From: Polynucleobacter sp. TSB-Sco08W16
GTDB taxonomy: Bacteria; Pseudomonadota; Gammaproteobacteria; Burkholderiales; Burkholderiaceae
Assembly (NCBI RefSeq): GCF_018687455.1
Contig: NZ_CP061291.1
Location: 1-64,000, forward strand
DNA length: 64,000 nt
Direction of reading: 5' to 3'
The notes beneath the pieces were generated by a model that did no database searches, had not been told where the DNA came from, and was given only the letters and a program-made list of their open reading frames with translations. Positions within the stretch are counted from its first letter, which is position 1. Each line of letters starts with the position of its first letter. A program made the translations under genes and the position numbers. Positions 1 to 8,871 of this stretch are shown here, in pieces.

Positions 1-1422
1 ATGAGCAACCTACAAAATCCTCCCGCCTTGAATTCAACCAGTCCATTGGGTTTTTGGGATGGCGCCATTGGCGCCCTATCCCGCGAGCTGTCGCCCCAGC
101 AATTTAAAACATGGATACAGCCCCTAACCCTTGTATCTTTTGAAGAGAGTGATCACTCACTAACAGTTGGCGCTCCAAACCGCTTCAAACTTGATTGGAT
201 TAAAAAGACTTTTGCTGATCGATTCCAAGAGCTTGCATCACAATACTTTGGCGCACCAATTAATATCAATTTTGTCCTCGCAGTTGAGGGTGTGGCACCA
301 AGCCCAGCATCAACTGCGAAAGAGGTGGCCCTTGAGGTCGATGTGGCGACTGAAGCCGCCCCCAGTATTTCTGTTGAAGAGCAGCCATTCGAGATTGAGG
401 ACCATTCAAAACTCAATCCAAACCTTACTTTTGAGACCTTTGTTACTGGAAAAGCCAATCAGTTGGCCCGCGCCGCATCCATTCAAGTAGCACACAACCC
501 CGGAACATCCTACAACCCAATGTTTCTATATGGCGGGGTTGGCTTAGGTAAAACCCACTTAATTCATGCGATTGGCAATCATCTTCTAAAAGAAAAACCC
601 AACGCCAGGATTCGCTATATCCATGCTGAACAATACGTTTCAGATGTTGTGCGGGCCTACCAACAAAAGGCTTTTGACCGCTTTAAGCGCTACTACCACT
701 CATTAGACCTCCTGTTAATTGATGACATTCAATTTTTTAGCGGCAAATCGAGGACACAGGAAGAGTTCTTTTATGCTTTCGAGGCCCTCTTAAGCAATAA
801 ATCACAAGTCATTATTACTAGTGACACCTACCCCAAAGAGATGGCTGGGATAGATGACCGCCTAATATCTCGCTTTGATTCAGGTTTAACGGTTGCTATT
901 GAGCCACCAGAGCTTGAAATGCGTGTGGCTATTTTGATGAAAAAGGCTGCCAGCGAGGGCATCCCAATGACCGAGGATGTCGCTTTTTTTGTCGCCAAAC
1001 ATCTACGCTCCAATGTTCGAGAGCTTGAGGGTGCTTTGCGCAAAATTCTGGCGTTTGTCCGGTTTCATGGTCGCGAAGTCACAATTGATGTAGCTCGCAC
1101 AGCCCTTAAAGACCTACTTTCAATACAAAACCGCCAAATTTCTGTAGAAAATATCCAGAAATCAGTAGCCGATTTTTACAGCATCAAAGTTGCTGATATG
1201 TATTCTAAAAAGCGTCCTGCAAATATTGCTCGCCCAAGGCAAATTGCGATGTTTATGGCAAAAGAGTTGACTCAAAAAAGCCTTCCTGAGATTGGGGAGC
1301 TATTTGGTGGACGTGACCACACCACTGTTTTACATGCGGTTCGCAAGATCACTGAAGAGCGTTCGCATGACAGTCAGTTGAACCACGAAATTCACGTTAT
1401 AGAGCAAACGTTGAAATCTTGA
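1..1422 (+). CDS. dnaA: Chromosomal replication initiator protein DnaA
   Basis: DnaA is the AAA+ ATPase that binds 9-bp DnaA boxes, melts the origin and loads the helicase. The 473-residue product has the usual plan: an N-terminal domain (about 1-90), a variable acidic linker (about 95-135), an AAA+ domain with Walker A GGVGLGKTH (178-186) and Walker B LLIDDIQF, and a C-terminal DNA-binding domain with the signature GGRDHTTVLHAVRKI. The start is the first base of the window, so its promoter and RBS cannot be seen. dnaN and gyrB follow, the classic origin gene order. DnaA boxes downstream suggest autoregulation or an origin. Length is normal for the family. Confidence 0.98.
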   Translation: MSNLQNPPALNSTSPLGFWDGAIGALSRELSPQQFKTWIQPLTLVSFEESDHSLTVGAPNRFKLDWIKKTFADRFQELASQYFGAPININFVLAVEGVAPSPASTAKEVALEVDVATEAAPSISVEEQPFEIEDHSKLNPNLTFETFVTGKANQLARAASIQVAHNPGTSYNPMFLYGGVGLGKTHLIHAIGNHLLKEKPNARIRYIHAEQYVSDVVRAYQQKAFDRFKRYYHSLDLLLIDDIQFFSGKSRTQEEFFYAFEALLSNKSQVIITSDTYPKEMAGIDDRLISRFDSGLTVAIEPPELEMRVAILMKKAASEGIPMTEDVAFFVAKHLRSNVRELEGALRKILAFVRFHGREVTIDVARTALKDLLSIQNRQISVENIQKSVADFYSIKVADMYSKKRPANIARPRQIAMFMAKELTQKSLPEIGELFGGRDHTTVLHAVRKITEERSHDSQLNHEIHVIEQTLKS

Positions 1423-1686
1423 TTTTTTGCCTGTGGATAACCCTGTTACTAACCCTAGGGATAAGTTTGGGGATTAAGTGTGGATAAATTGTGGAAAGTT
1501 CACGCTTCATGCAAAAATAGGGTGTTGAAGTAGAGTTATCCAGTTTTTATGCAAGCCTTATACAGAAGTTTTCCACAGGTTTTTAAGTGTTTAATGTGTT
1601 GTTTTGTTTGGGGTTTTTGAGTTATCCACGGAAAAACAAAGCCTTATTACTATTACTACTAAGATATATACAAGGATTTAAAAGCA
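1423..1686. promoter_or_regulatory. DnaA-box region between dnaA and dnaN (candidate oriC and dnaN promoter)
   Basis: This 264-bp AT-rich gap has no gene. Perfect DnaA boxes (TGTGGATAA, the complement of TTATCCACA) lie at 1432-1440 and 1479-1487. A one-mismatch box TTATCCACG is at 1622-1630 and a weaker TTATCCAGT at 1536-1544. The first two and last two point in opposite directions. Box clustering next to dnaA is typical of bacterial origins. A second set of boxes could lie upstream of dnaA, outside the window, so this is a candidate origin or DnaA-controlled promoter rather than a proven oriC. Confidence 0.7.
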
Positions 1687-2802
1687 ATGCAACTAGTTAA
1701 CACCTCGCGCGATAGTTTATTAAAACCACTCCAGGTGGTTAGTGGGATTGTTGAACGTAGACACACGCTACCGATTTTGGCCAATCTCTTATTTAAAAAG
1801 AATGGTGAAAAGGTATCTTTTATTTCTACTGATATCGAAATTCAAATTACAACCAATGCCAACTTTGGTGTTGGTTCGGAGGATGTAACAACTACTGTTG
1901 CTGCAAGAAAACTGTTAGATATTCTGCGGGCGCTACCTGAGGGCCCAGTTTCCTTAAACCTTAAAGACAATCGTATGGTGGTACAGAGCGGTAAGAGCCG
2001 TTTCTCACTACAAACATTATCCGCAACCGAGTTCCCGGTAATGCAAAGTGTTGGGGAAGTAACTGCCGCATGGAAAATGTCTCAAAAGAGTCTTCGTCAA
2101 CTCATTAGTCAAGTACATTTTTCAATGGCGCAGCAAGACATTCGCTATTACTTAAATGGAATGTTGCTGGTTGTTGAAGGTAAAGACGTGGTTGCTGTAG
2201 CAACCGACGGTCACCGCCTAGCATTTTCTCAGGTTGAGCTTGCAGAGGCCCCTACAGGGTCTGGTCAAAGACAAGAGATCATTATTCCTCGTAAGACTAT
2301 TCTTGAGTGCCAGCATCTATTGGAAGACTCTGATGAAATGTTGGAGATCAGTCTAACTGCTAATCAGGTGAAATTTGCTTTTGGTGATATTGAATTAATC
2401 TCCAAATTAGTCGAGGGTAAATTTCCAGACTTCCAAAGAGTAATTCCAAAGGGCCATAAAAACTCACTAATCGTAGGTAGAGATGTCTTGCAAGCAGCCT
2501 TACAACGCGCTGCAATTCTCACAACCGATAAATTTAAGGGTGTTCGTTTTTCCTTGTCTCCTAATCGCATTACTGTTCAATCAACCAATGCAGAGCAGGA
2601 AGAAGCTCAAGAGGAAATTGAAACTGAATACAGTGGTGATGCGGTTGAGATTGGCTTCAATGTTAGTTACCTACTCGACGTATTGGCCAACCTAAAGGAC
2701 GAAAAAATTCAAATTAGTTTGGGTGATGCAAATAGTAGTGCTGTGATTACATTACCTGGATCAGAGAACTTTAAGTACGTTGTAATGCCAATGCGCATTT
2801 AA
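1687..2802 (+). CDS. dnaN: DNA polymerase III beta subunit (sliding clamp)
   Basis: DnaN forms the ring-shaped dimer that tethers polymerase III to DNA. The 371-residue product has normal family length and begins MQLVNTSRDSLLKPLQVV. It shows the three repeated clamp domains and ends in the conserved VVMPMRI tail. It follows the DnaA-box gap and precedes gyrB by 11 bp, so dnaN-gyrB are probably cotranscribed. The ATG at 1687 follows an AAGGA-type RBS (within caaggatttaaaagca). Confidence 0.98.
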   Translation: MQLVNTSRDSLLKPLQVVSGIVERRHTLPILANLLFKKNGEKVSFISTDIEIQITTNANFGVGSEDVTTTVAARKLLDILRALPEGPVSLNLKDNRMVVQSGKSRFSLQTLSATEFPVMQSVGEVTAAWKMSQKSLRQLISQVHFSMAQQDIRYYLNGMLLVVEGKDVVAVATDGHRLAFSQVELAEAPTGSGQRQEIIIPRKTILECQHLLEDSDEMLEISLTANQVKFAFGDIELISKLVEGKFPDFQRVIPKGHKNSLIVGRDVLQAALQRAAILTTDKFKGVRFSLSPNRITVQSTNAEQEEAQEEIETEYSGDAVEIGFNVSYLLDVLANLKDEKIQISLGDANSSAVITLPGSENFKYVVMPMRI

Positions 2803-2813
2803 TTTAGAAAAAA

Positions 2814-5312
2814 ATGACTGAAGAAAAAAAAGTAGTAGAGCAGTACGGCGCTGCATCGATTCAAATTTTAGAAGGCCTTGAAGCTGTTCGTAAAAGACCT
2901 GGTATGTATATCGGGGATACATCCGATGGCACAGGTTTACATCACCTTGTCTTTGAGGTTTTAGATAACTCTATTGATGAAGCCTTAGCAGGGTACTGTT
3001 CTGAAATTACAGTAGTTATTCAAACCGATAACTCTATTTCAATTGTTGATAACGGCCGTGGTGTCCCAACAGGTATTAAATACGACGATAAGCATGAACC
3101 AAAAAGAAGTGCCGCTGAAATCGTAATGACCGAGTTGCATGCCGGTGGTAAGTTTGACCAAAACAGTTATAAAGTTTCTGGTGGTTTACATGGTGTGGGT
3201 GTAAGCTGCGTAAATGCCCTCTCAAAATGGCTAAAACTAACAATTCGTCGAGATGGTAAAGCGCACTACATGGAGTTTGCGCGTGGCGTTATTCAAAACA
3301 GAAATATTCAAGAAGAAAATGGTGTTATCACCTCCCCCATTACTGTTACTGGCGATACTGAGTTATCGGGTACAGAGGTTCACTTTTTGGCGGATGAGGA
3401 AATTTTCGGTAATGTCGAATTTCATTACGAAATTCTTGTAAAGCGCATTCGTGAACTTTCTTTCCTAAATAATGGCGTCCACATTAAATTAATTGATCAA
3501 CGCACTGGTCAAGAAGAAGATTTTGCCTTCTCGGGTGGCGTCAAAGGTTTTGTTGAATATATTAATCAAACCAAAAACGTTTTACATCCCAACATTTTTT
3601 ATGCCGAAGGTGTTCGCCCCTCAGATTTAGGTGGTCAGATTACAGCTGAAGTGTCTATGCAATGGAATGACAGCTTTAGTGAACAAGTGCTTTGTTTCAC
3701 TAATAACATTCCACAACGAGATGGTGGTACTCACCTAACCGGTTTGCGTGCAGCTATGACTCGCGTGATCAATAAATACATTGATGAGAATGAGGTTGCT
3801 AAAAAAGCAAAGGTGGAGATTTCTGGCGATGACATGCGCGAAGGCTTAGCCTGTGTTTTGTCTGTCAAAGTTCCAGAACCAAAGTTTTCTAGCCAAACAA
3901 AAGACAAGCTGGTTTCAAGCGAGGTTCGTGGACCTGTCGAAGAAATTGTTGCAGAGGCTTTAAGTGCGTATTTGCAAGAACGCCCAGCAGACGCAAAAAT
4001 CCTTTGTGGAAAAATAGTAGATGCTGCGCGCGCTCGTGAAGCTGCTCGTAAAGCGCGCGATATGACAAGACGCAAGGGCGTCTTAGATGGTTTGGGTTTG
4101 CCGGGAAAATTGGCCGATTGCCAGGAAAAAGACCCAACAAAATCCGAATTGTTTATTGTGGAGGGTGACTCTGCGGGCGGTTCTGCAAAGCAAGGACGTG
4201 ATCGACGTTTTCAAGCAATTCTTCCCTTAAAAGGAAAAATTCTGAACGTTGAAAAAGCGCGCTTTGACAAAATGTTGGCCAGTCAAGAGGTGGTCACTTT
4301 AATTACCGTTCTAGGTACCGGAATAGGCATTGAAGAGTACAAGGCAGATAAGCTGCGTTACCACCGCATTATCATCATGACCGACGCGGATGTTGACGGA
4401 AGCCATATTCGCACGCTACTTTTAACTTTCTTTTATAGACAGATGCCAGAGTTGATTGAGCGTGGCCATATTTATATTGCGCAACCTCCTTTGTATAAGG
4501 TGAAGTTTGGTAAGAGCGAGCAATACATCAAAGACGATGCTGAGCTCAATCAATTGCTATTAAAGATTGCGCTAGAAACCGCTTCTTTGCAGATACCTAA
4601 TGGTGAGCTAATTGAGGGCGAGGCTCTAAATGAGTTGGCTAAACATTACCAAGTTATTCAATCCATTGTGGACCGCCTGTCTCGCACCATTGATGAAGAT
4701 GCTTTGCGTGCAATTGCATCAGGTACACAGCTTAATTTAGATACAGAGAAGTCTGCAAACGAATCTGCCGATCAACTCAGAAAAGCGCTTGCCGATTCTC
4801 TAAACCCTTTGGCCTTACCGCCAGAAATTATTGTGCAAAAAGAAGATCGCACAGAGCGCTTCCGCTTGTTATTGTCACGCCGCATTCATGGCAACTTAAA
4901 GCTTTCAACCATCAACTCAGATTTTGTTCATGGTGATGATTACCAGAGTCTTGCTAATGCAGCGGCAGTTTTATCTGGCAAAGTGCTCCCTGGCACAAAA
5001 GTACGTCGCGGTGATCCAGAAAAAAATCCAAAAGAACAAACTATTAGCGACTTCAGGGGCGCGTTCTCTTGGCTTCTATCTGAGGCTGAACGCGTGCTTA
5101 GTCGCCAGCGATATAAGGGTCTTGGCGAGATGAACCCATCTCAGTTGTGGGAAACCACTATGGATGCCAGCTCACGTACGCTCTTGCAGGTGAAAATTGA
5201 AGATGCTATCGCTGCCGACCAAGTCTTTACAACATTAATGGGGGATGAGGTTGAGCCTCGTCGTGCGTTTATTGAAAAGAACGCGCTTATAGCCCGAAAC
5301 TTAGACGTTTAA
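2814..5312 (+). CDS. gyrB: DNA gyrase subunit B
   Basis: GyrB is the ATPase half of gyrase, which adds negative supercoils ahead of the fork. The 832-residue product has the GHKL ATPase site (DNSIDEALAG, then DNGRGVP and the GGLHGVGVSCVNALS lid region). It continues with the transducer domain and the TOPRIM domain with EGDSAGGSAKQGRDR and DADVDGSHI. It ends with the C-terminal core that includes RQRYKGLGEMNP. The length matches proteobacterial GyrB with the extra insert. It is 11 bp after dnaN and 2 bp before the SET-domain gene. Confidence 0.98.
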   Translation: MTEEKKVVEQYGAASIQILEGLEAVRKRPGMYIGDTSDGTGLHHLVFEVLDNSIDEALAGYCSEITVVIQTDNSISIVDNGRGVPTGIKYDDKHEPKRSAAEIVMTELHAGGKFDQNSYKVSGGLHGVGVSCVNALSKWLKLTIRRDGKAHYMEFARGVIQNRNIQEENGVITSPITVTGDTELSGTEVHFLADEEIFGNVEFHYEILVKRIRELSFLNNGVHIKLIDQRTGQEEDFAFSGGVKGFVEYINQTKNVLHPNIFYAEGVRPSDLGGQITAEVSMQWNDSFSEQVLCFTNNIPQRDGGTHLTGLRAAMTRVINKYIDENEVAKKAKVEISGDDMREGLACVLSVKVPEPKFSSQTKDKLVSSEVRGPVEEIVAEALSAYLQERPADAKILCGKIVDAARAREAARKARDMTRRKGVLDGLGLPGKLADCQEKDPTKSELFIVEGDSAGGSAKQGRDRRFQAILPLKGKILNVEKARFDKMLASQEVVTLITVLGTGIGIEEYKADKLRYHRIIIMTDADVDGSHIRTLLLTFFYRQMPELIERGHIYIAQPPLYKVKFGKSEQYIKDDAELNQLLLKIALETASLQIPNGELIEGEALNELAKHYQVIQSIVDRLSRTIDEDALRAIASGTQLNLDTEKSANESADQLRKALADSLNPLALPPEIIVQKEDRTERFRLLLSRRIHGNLKLSTINSDFVHGDDYQSLANAAAVLSGKVLPGTKVRRGDPEKNPKEQTISDFRGAFSWLLSEAERVLSRQRYKGLGEMNPSQLWETTMDASSRTLLQVKIEDAIAADQVFTTLMGDEVEPRRAFIEKNALIARNLDV

Positions 5313-5314
5313 AT

Positions 5315-5806
5315 ATGGCCTCCAAGAAATTAAAACCACCAAAGGTGGATCGCTCCTCTATTGTGGTTAAGTCTTCGCCGATTCACGGTAAGGGTGTGTT
5401 TGTGGCAAAGCCCATTAAAAAGGGGCAGGCTATTATTGAGTACAAGGGCGAGCGCATCAGCTGGAAATTGGCTGAGAAACGTCACCCACACGACCCCAAA
5501 GATCCAAACCATACCTTCTATTTTTCATTGGAAGATGGTCGCGTCATCGATGCGAAATATGGGGGTAATGCTGCCCGTTGGATTAATCACTCCTGTAAAC
5601 CAATTTGTGAAACTCGCGAAGACTCCTTTGGTGGCAAGCCACGCGTCTTCATTTATGCGAAGCGCAATCTCAAGGTTGGGGAAGAGTTGTTTTATGACTA
5701 CTCGCTTGATATTGAGGGACGCATTACCAAGCAAATGAAAAAGGATTACGAGTGTCGTTGTGGCGCCAAAAAATGTCGCGGCACGATGCTTGCATCTAAA
5801 GACTAA
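5315..5806 (+). CDS. SET-domain protein-lysine methyltransferase-like protein
   Basis: This 163-residue protein is almost entirely a SET domain, the S-adenosylmethionine-dependent lysine methyltransferase fold best known from eukaryotic histone enzymes. The visible motifs are HGKGVFVAKPIKKG (about 24-37), the hallmark NHSC at 91-94 and GEELFYDY at 122-129. A post-SET cysteine cluster (C147, C149, C154) can bind zinc together with the NHSC cysteine. Its substrate is unknown. It begins 2 bp after gyrB, so it is probably cotranscribed or translationally coupled. Compact SET proteins are known in bacteria; the assignment to this fold is firm, the target is not. Confidence 0.88.
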   Translation: MASKKLKPPKVDRSSIVVKSSPIHGKGVFVAKPIKKGQAIIEYKGERISWKLAEKRHPHDPKDPNHTFYFSLEDGRVIDAKYGGNAARWINHSCKPICETREDSFGGKPRVFIYAKRNLKVGEELFYDYSLDIEGRITKQMKKDYECRCGAKKCRGTMLASKD

Positions 5807-5821
5807 AACTCCCAAGCCATT

Positions 5822-6046
5822 ATGTTGTTTGTCACAATTCAAGAGCTCGAGGCTGCTATTAACTATTGGCGTAGCCAGTCTCCTGCCGAAGGCGATGAGC
5901 TGCGCTTGTGCCCAGAGGCCTCTGCGCTTGCAAAGCCTTATGCCCTAATGATTGTTCAGGGGTCTCAGCGGATGCCGCTTGATGTTCTTGATGGGCTTGC
6001 AAGAGAGTCTATTCAGAAGTTCATCAAGATCTCGCAGGGCGCATAA
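5822..6046 (+). CDS. Small DUF3717-like protein
   Basis: The 74-residue product contains ITIQELEAAINYW-like text near the start (VTIQELEAAINYWRSQ) and a central LCPEASALAKPYALMIV segment. I recall this pattern from the DUF3717 family of Burkholderiales, whose function is unknown. There is no signal peptide or membrane helix. It begins 15 bp after the SET gene and is the last gene before the transporter operon. The family name is from memory; the reading frame itself looks real by composition and placement. Confidence 0.65.
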   Translation: MLFVTIQELEAAINYWRSQSPAEGDELRLCPEASALAKPYALMIVQGSQRMPLDVLDGLARESIQKFIKISQGA

Positions 6047-6139
6047 GCCACAAACCTTTTTAATCTAGGGTTATCGCTATATATAGCAACACCATCTTGG
6101 GTTATTCTCAATGTCTTGCCCCAAGAGGGGGTAGAGGGT

Positions 6140-6907
6140 ATGAGCTTGCAAGAAACAATCTTAAAAACAGTCGGACTTGGAAAATCTTTTAAAGGATTTT
6201 CAGCTGTCAGTGATGTCAACCTAGATATCACTAGGGGCACAATTCATGCTTTGATCGGGCCTAATGGCGCCGGTAAAACCACCTGCTTTAATTTGCTGAC
6301 AAAGTTCCTTGAGCCCAGTAGCGGTCAAATTTTGTTTAATGGTTTTGATATCACCAAGGAGGCGCCGGCACAAATTGCTCGCCGTGGGGTAATTCGCTCG
6401 TTTCAGATCTCAGCAGTATTTCCCCATCTAACCGTATTAGAGAATGTCCGTGTTGCGCTGCAGCGAGGATTGGGCACCGAGTTTCACTTTTGGAAATCTG
6501 GTAACTCTCTAAGCGTTCTTAATGAGCGCGCCATGCAACTTCTTCACGAGGTTGGTTTACAAGATTTTGCAAATGAAGAAACCTTAAATTTGGCTTATGG
6601 CCGCAAAAGGGCCCTTGAAATTGCGACAACCCTGGCCATGGAACCCGAACTGATGCTTTTGGATGAGCCAACACAGGGCATGGGTCACGAAGATGTGGAG
6701 CGTGTCACAGAACTAATTGATCGGGTCGCTAAAGGTAGAACCATATTGATGGTTGAACACAATATGAAGGTGGTTTCATCCATTGCTGACCGAATTACTG
6801 TTTTGCAGCGTGGGTCGGTTTTGGCAGAGGGTTCATATAAGGAGGTCTCCAATAACCCCTTGGTTGTTGAGGCCTATATGGGAAGCCATGGGGGCGATAA
6901 CCTATGA
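6140..6907 (+). CDS. livG: ABC transporter ATP-binding protein, LivG type
   Basis: This is one of the two ATPases of a branched-chain amino acid/amide-type importer. Starting at ATG 6140, which follows a purine-rich RBS (agaggg at about 6133-6138), the product is 255 residues. An upstream in-frame TTG at 6116 has no better signal. Walker A is GPNGAGKTT (about 40-48), the ABC signature region is LAYGRKRALEIA, and Walker B is LMLLDEPTQGM. It overlaps livF by 4 bp (ATGA), so the two are translationally coupled. The substrate cannot be told from the ATPase. Confidence 0.9.
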   Translation: MSLQETILKTVGLGKSFKGFSAVSDVNLDITRGTIHALIGPNGAGKTTCFNLLTKFLEPSSGQILFNGFDITKEAPAQIARRGVIRSFQISAVFPHLTVLENVRVALQRGLGTEFHFWKSGNSLSVLNERAMQLLHEVGLQDFANEETLNLAYGRKRALEIATTLAMEPELMLLDEPTQGMGHEDVERVTELIDRVAKGRTILMVEHNMKVVSSIADRITVLQRGSVLAEGSYKEVSNNPLVVEAYMGSHGGDNL

Positions 6908-7608
6908 GCACTATGGCGCTAGAGGTAAAAAACCTAGAGTCTTGGTATGGCGAATCTCATATCTTGCACGGCGTAAATTTTGCTGTTCGTGATGGCGAGG
7001 TGGTTACGCTTTTGGGTAGAAACGGCGCTGGCCGGAGCACCATCCTGAAAACCATCTTGGGCTTAACTAGCAAAAGAACTGGCTCAGTCCAAATTTATGG
7101 TGCTGAAACCATCACCACCCCTACTTACAAAATTGCACGCCTAGGGGTTGGCTTCTGTCCAGAAGAGCGCGGCATTTTTGCAAGCCTAAGTACAGAAGAG
7201 AATTTAATGCTGTTGCCTGAAATTGCTCCGGGCGGCATGGGTTTGGATGAAATCTATGAGATGTTTCCAAATTTGTATGAAAGGCGCAATAGTCCAGGTA
7301 CTAGACTGTCTGGCGGTGAGCAGCAAATGCTGGCAATGGCCCGCATTTTAAGAACCGGCGCCAAACTCCTTTTGCTTGATGAGATTACTGAAGGTTTAGC
7401 ACCAGTCATTGTCCAAAAATTGGGCGAGGTTGTGACCAGCCTGCGCAATAAGGGTTTCACAATTGTTTTAGTTGAACAGAACTTCCGATTTGCCGCGCCT
7501 TTAGCTGATCGTCATTATGTGGTTGAGCACGGCAAGGTGGTTGAGGTGGTGCAACAAAGCGAGCTTGCTGAAAAAGCAACTCTATTAAATGAGTATCTGG
7601 GTGTTTAG
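6904..7608 (+). CDS. livF: ABC transporter ATP-binding protein, LivF type (Walker A Lys to Arg)
   Basis: This is the second ATPase of the same importer, 234 residues. It has the signature LSGGEQQMLAMARIL and Walker B LLLLDEITEGLAP. Its Walker A reads GRNGAGRST (38-46), with Arg44 (codon CGG at 7033-7035) where almost all ABC ATPases have lysine. The rest of the protein is intact, so this is not a decayed gene. I have an impression that some Burkholderiales LivF proteins share this change but cannot check it. It starts inside the livG stop codon and lies 22 bp before the binding-protein gene. Confidence 0.9.
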   Translation: MSTMALEVKNLESWYGESHILHGVNFAVRDGEVVTLLGRNGAGRSTILKTILGLTSKRTGSVQIYGAETITTPTYKIARLGVGFCPEERGIFASLSTEENLMLLPEIAPGGMGLDEIYEMFPNLYERRNSPGTRLSGGEQQMLAMARILRTGAKLLLLDEITEGLAPVIVQKLGEVVTSLRNKGFTIVLVEQNFRFAAPLADRHYVVEHGKVVEVVQQSELAEKATLLNEYLGV

Positions 7609-7630
7609 TGGTTTTCTATAGGAGATAGGA

Positions 7631-8854
7631 ATGAAGTTAAAGCAAATAACCGCATCACTGGTAGCCGCAACGATGTTTGCGTCGAATCCAGTTTTTGCAC
7701 AAGCAGGATCCAAGGTGAGTGGCGACGTTGTTAAGATTGGCGTATTAACAGACCTGTCTTCAACCTACTCTGATCTGGCTGGTCCTGGCGCAGTCATAGC
7801 CGCCAAGATGGCAATTGCCGACTTTTCTAAAGACGGCACTGTTATCGGTAAAAAGATTGAACTCGTTAGTGCAGACCATCAAAACAAGGCAGATATTGCC
7901 GCCAACAAAGCGCGCGAATGGTACGACAAAGATGGTGTAGATGTGATTGTTGAGCTGGTTTCAACCAATGTGGCATTAGCTGTGATGGAAGTTGCAGAGC
8001 AAAAAAACAAGATCACCTTGGTATCTGGCGCAGGCTCACTCGCAATTACCAATGAAAAATGTACTGCCAATAACGTCCATTGGGCCTATGACACTTATGC
8101 GCTCTCAAATGGCACTGGTAAGGCAGTTGTTAAACAGGGCAAAAAGAACTGGTACTTCATCACCGCTGATTATGCCTTTGGTGCTGCTCTTGAGAAAGAT
8201 GCGACAGCTGTTGTAACTGCTAATGGCGGTAAGGTGCTAGGAACTAGTAAGCACCCGTTTCCAAATAGCGACTTCTCTTCTTATCTTCTAAAGGCACAAG
8301 CTAGTGGCGCCGATGTAGTGGCCTTGGCTAACGCCGGCCAAGACACTATTAATACTGTTAAGCAAGCGTCCGAGTTTGGGATTAACAAAAAGCAGACTGT
8401 TGTGCCATTGTTAATGTTTATCTCAGACGTTCACTCTTTAGGCCTGCCTGCTGCACAAGGCATGTACCTGACAGAGGGCTTCTACTGGGATAAAGACGAC
8501 AAGACTCGCGCATTCTCCAAGCGCTTCATCTTGCAACATAAGCGTATGCCAACCATGGTTCAGGCTGGCGTTTATTCATCTGTTCTGGCTTATCTAAACG
8601 CAGTTCAAAAAGCGGGGACCGACGATACCCAAGCTGTGATGAAGGCGCTTAAATCAACCAACATCGATGATGGCCTATTTAAGGGCAAGATCCGCGCTGA
8701 TGGAAAGTTTGAGCATGATATGTATCTTCTTGAGGTGAAGAAGCCTGCTGATTCTAAGAGCCCATGGGATTACTACAATGTGCGCGCGACGATTCCAGCC
8801 GCAGAAGCTACTTTGCCGCTTTCACAATCGAAGTGCAAATTAGTAAATAAGTAA
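7631..8854 (+). CDS. Periplasmic substrate-binding protein of the Liv-type ABC transporter
   Basis: The 407-residue protein starts with a clear Sec signal peptide (Lys-rich start, hydrophobic core, cleavage probably after PVFAQA near residue 26). The mature part is a type I periplasmic-binding fold of the Leu/Ile/Val-amide family (VKIGVLTDLSSTYSDLAG at the start of the mature region). It should capture ligand in the periplasm and deliver it to LivH/LivM. The ligand may be a branched-chain amino acid, an amide or an organic acid; sequence alone does not decide. An RBS (aggagat) precedes the ATG. Confidence 0.88.
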   Translation: MKLKQITASLVAATMFASNPVFAQAGSKVSGDVVKIGVLTDLSSTYSDLAGPGAVIAAKMAIADFSKDGTVIGKKIELVSADHQNKADIAANKAREWYDKDGVDVIVELVSTNVALAVMEVAEQKNKITLVSGAGSLAITNEKCTANNVHWAYDTYALSNGTGKAVVKQGKKNWYFITADYAFGAALEKDATAVVTANGGKVLGTSKHPFPNSDFSSYLLKAQASGADVVALANAGQDTINTVKQASEFGINKKQTVVPLLMFISDVHSLGLPAAQGMYLTEGFYWDKDDKTRAFSKRFILQHKRMPTMVQAGVYSSVLAYLNAVQKAGTDDTQAVMKALKSTNIDDGLFKGKIRADGKFEHDMYLLEVKKPADSKSPWDYYNVRATIPAAEATLPLSQSKCKLVNK

Positions 8855-8871
8855 GTCAATAGAAATCAAGC

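Noticed and set aside
6116..6139. Upstream TTG start adding eight residues to LivG
   Set aside because: It has no RBS and the added residues do not look like the family. ATG 6140 has a purine-rich RBS.
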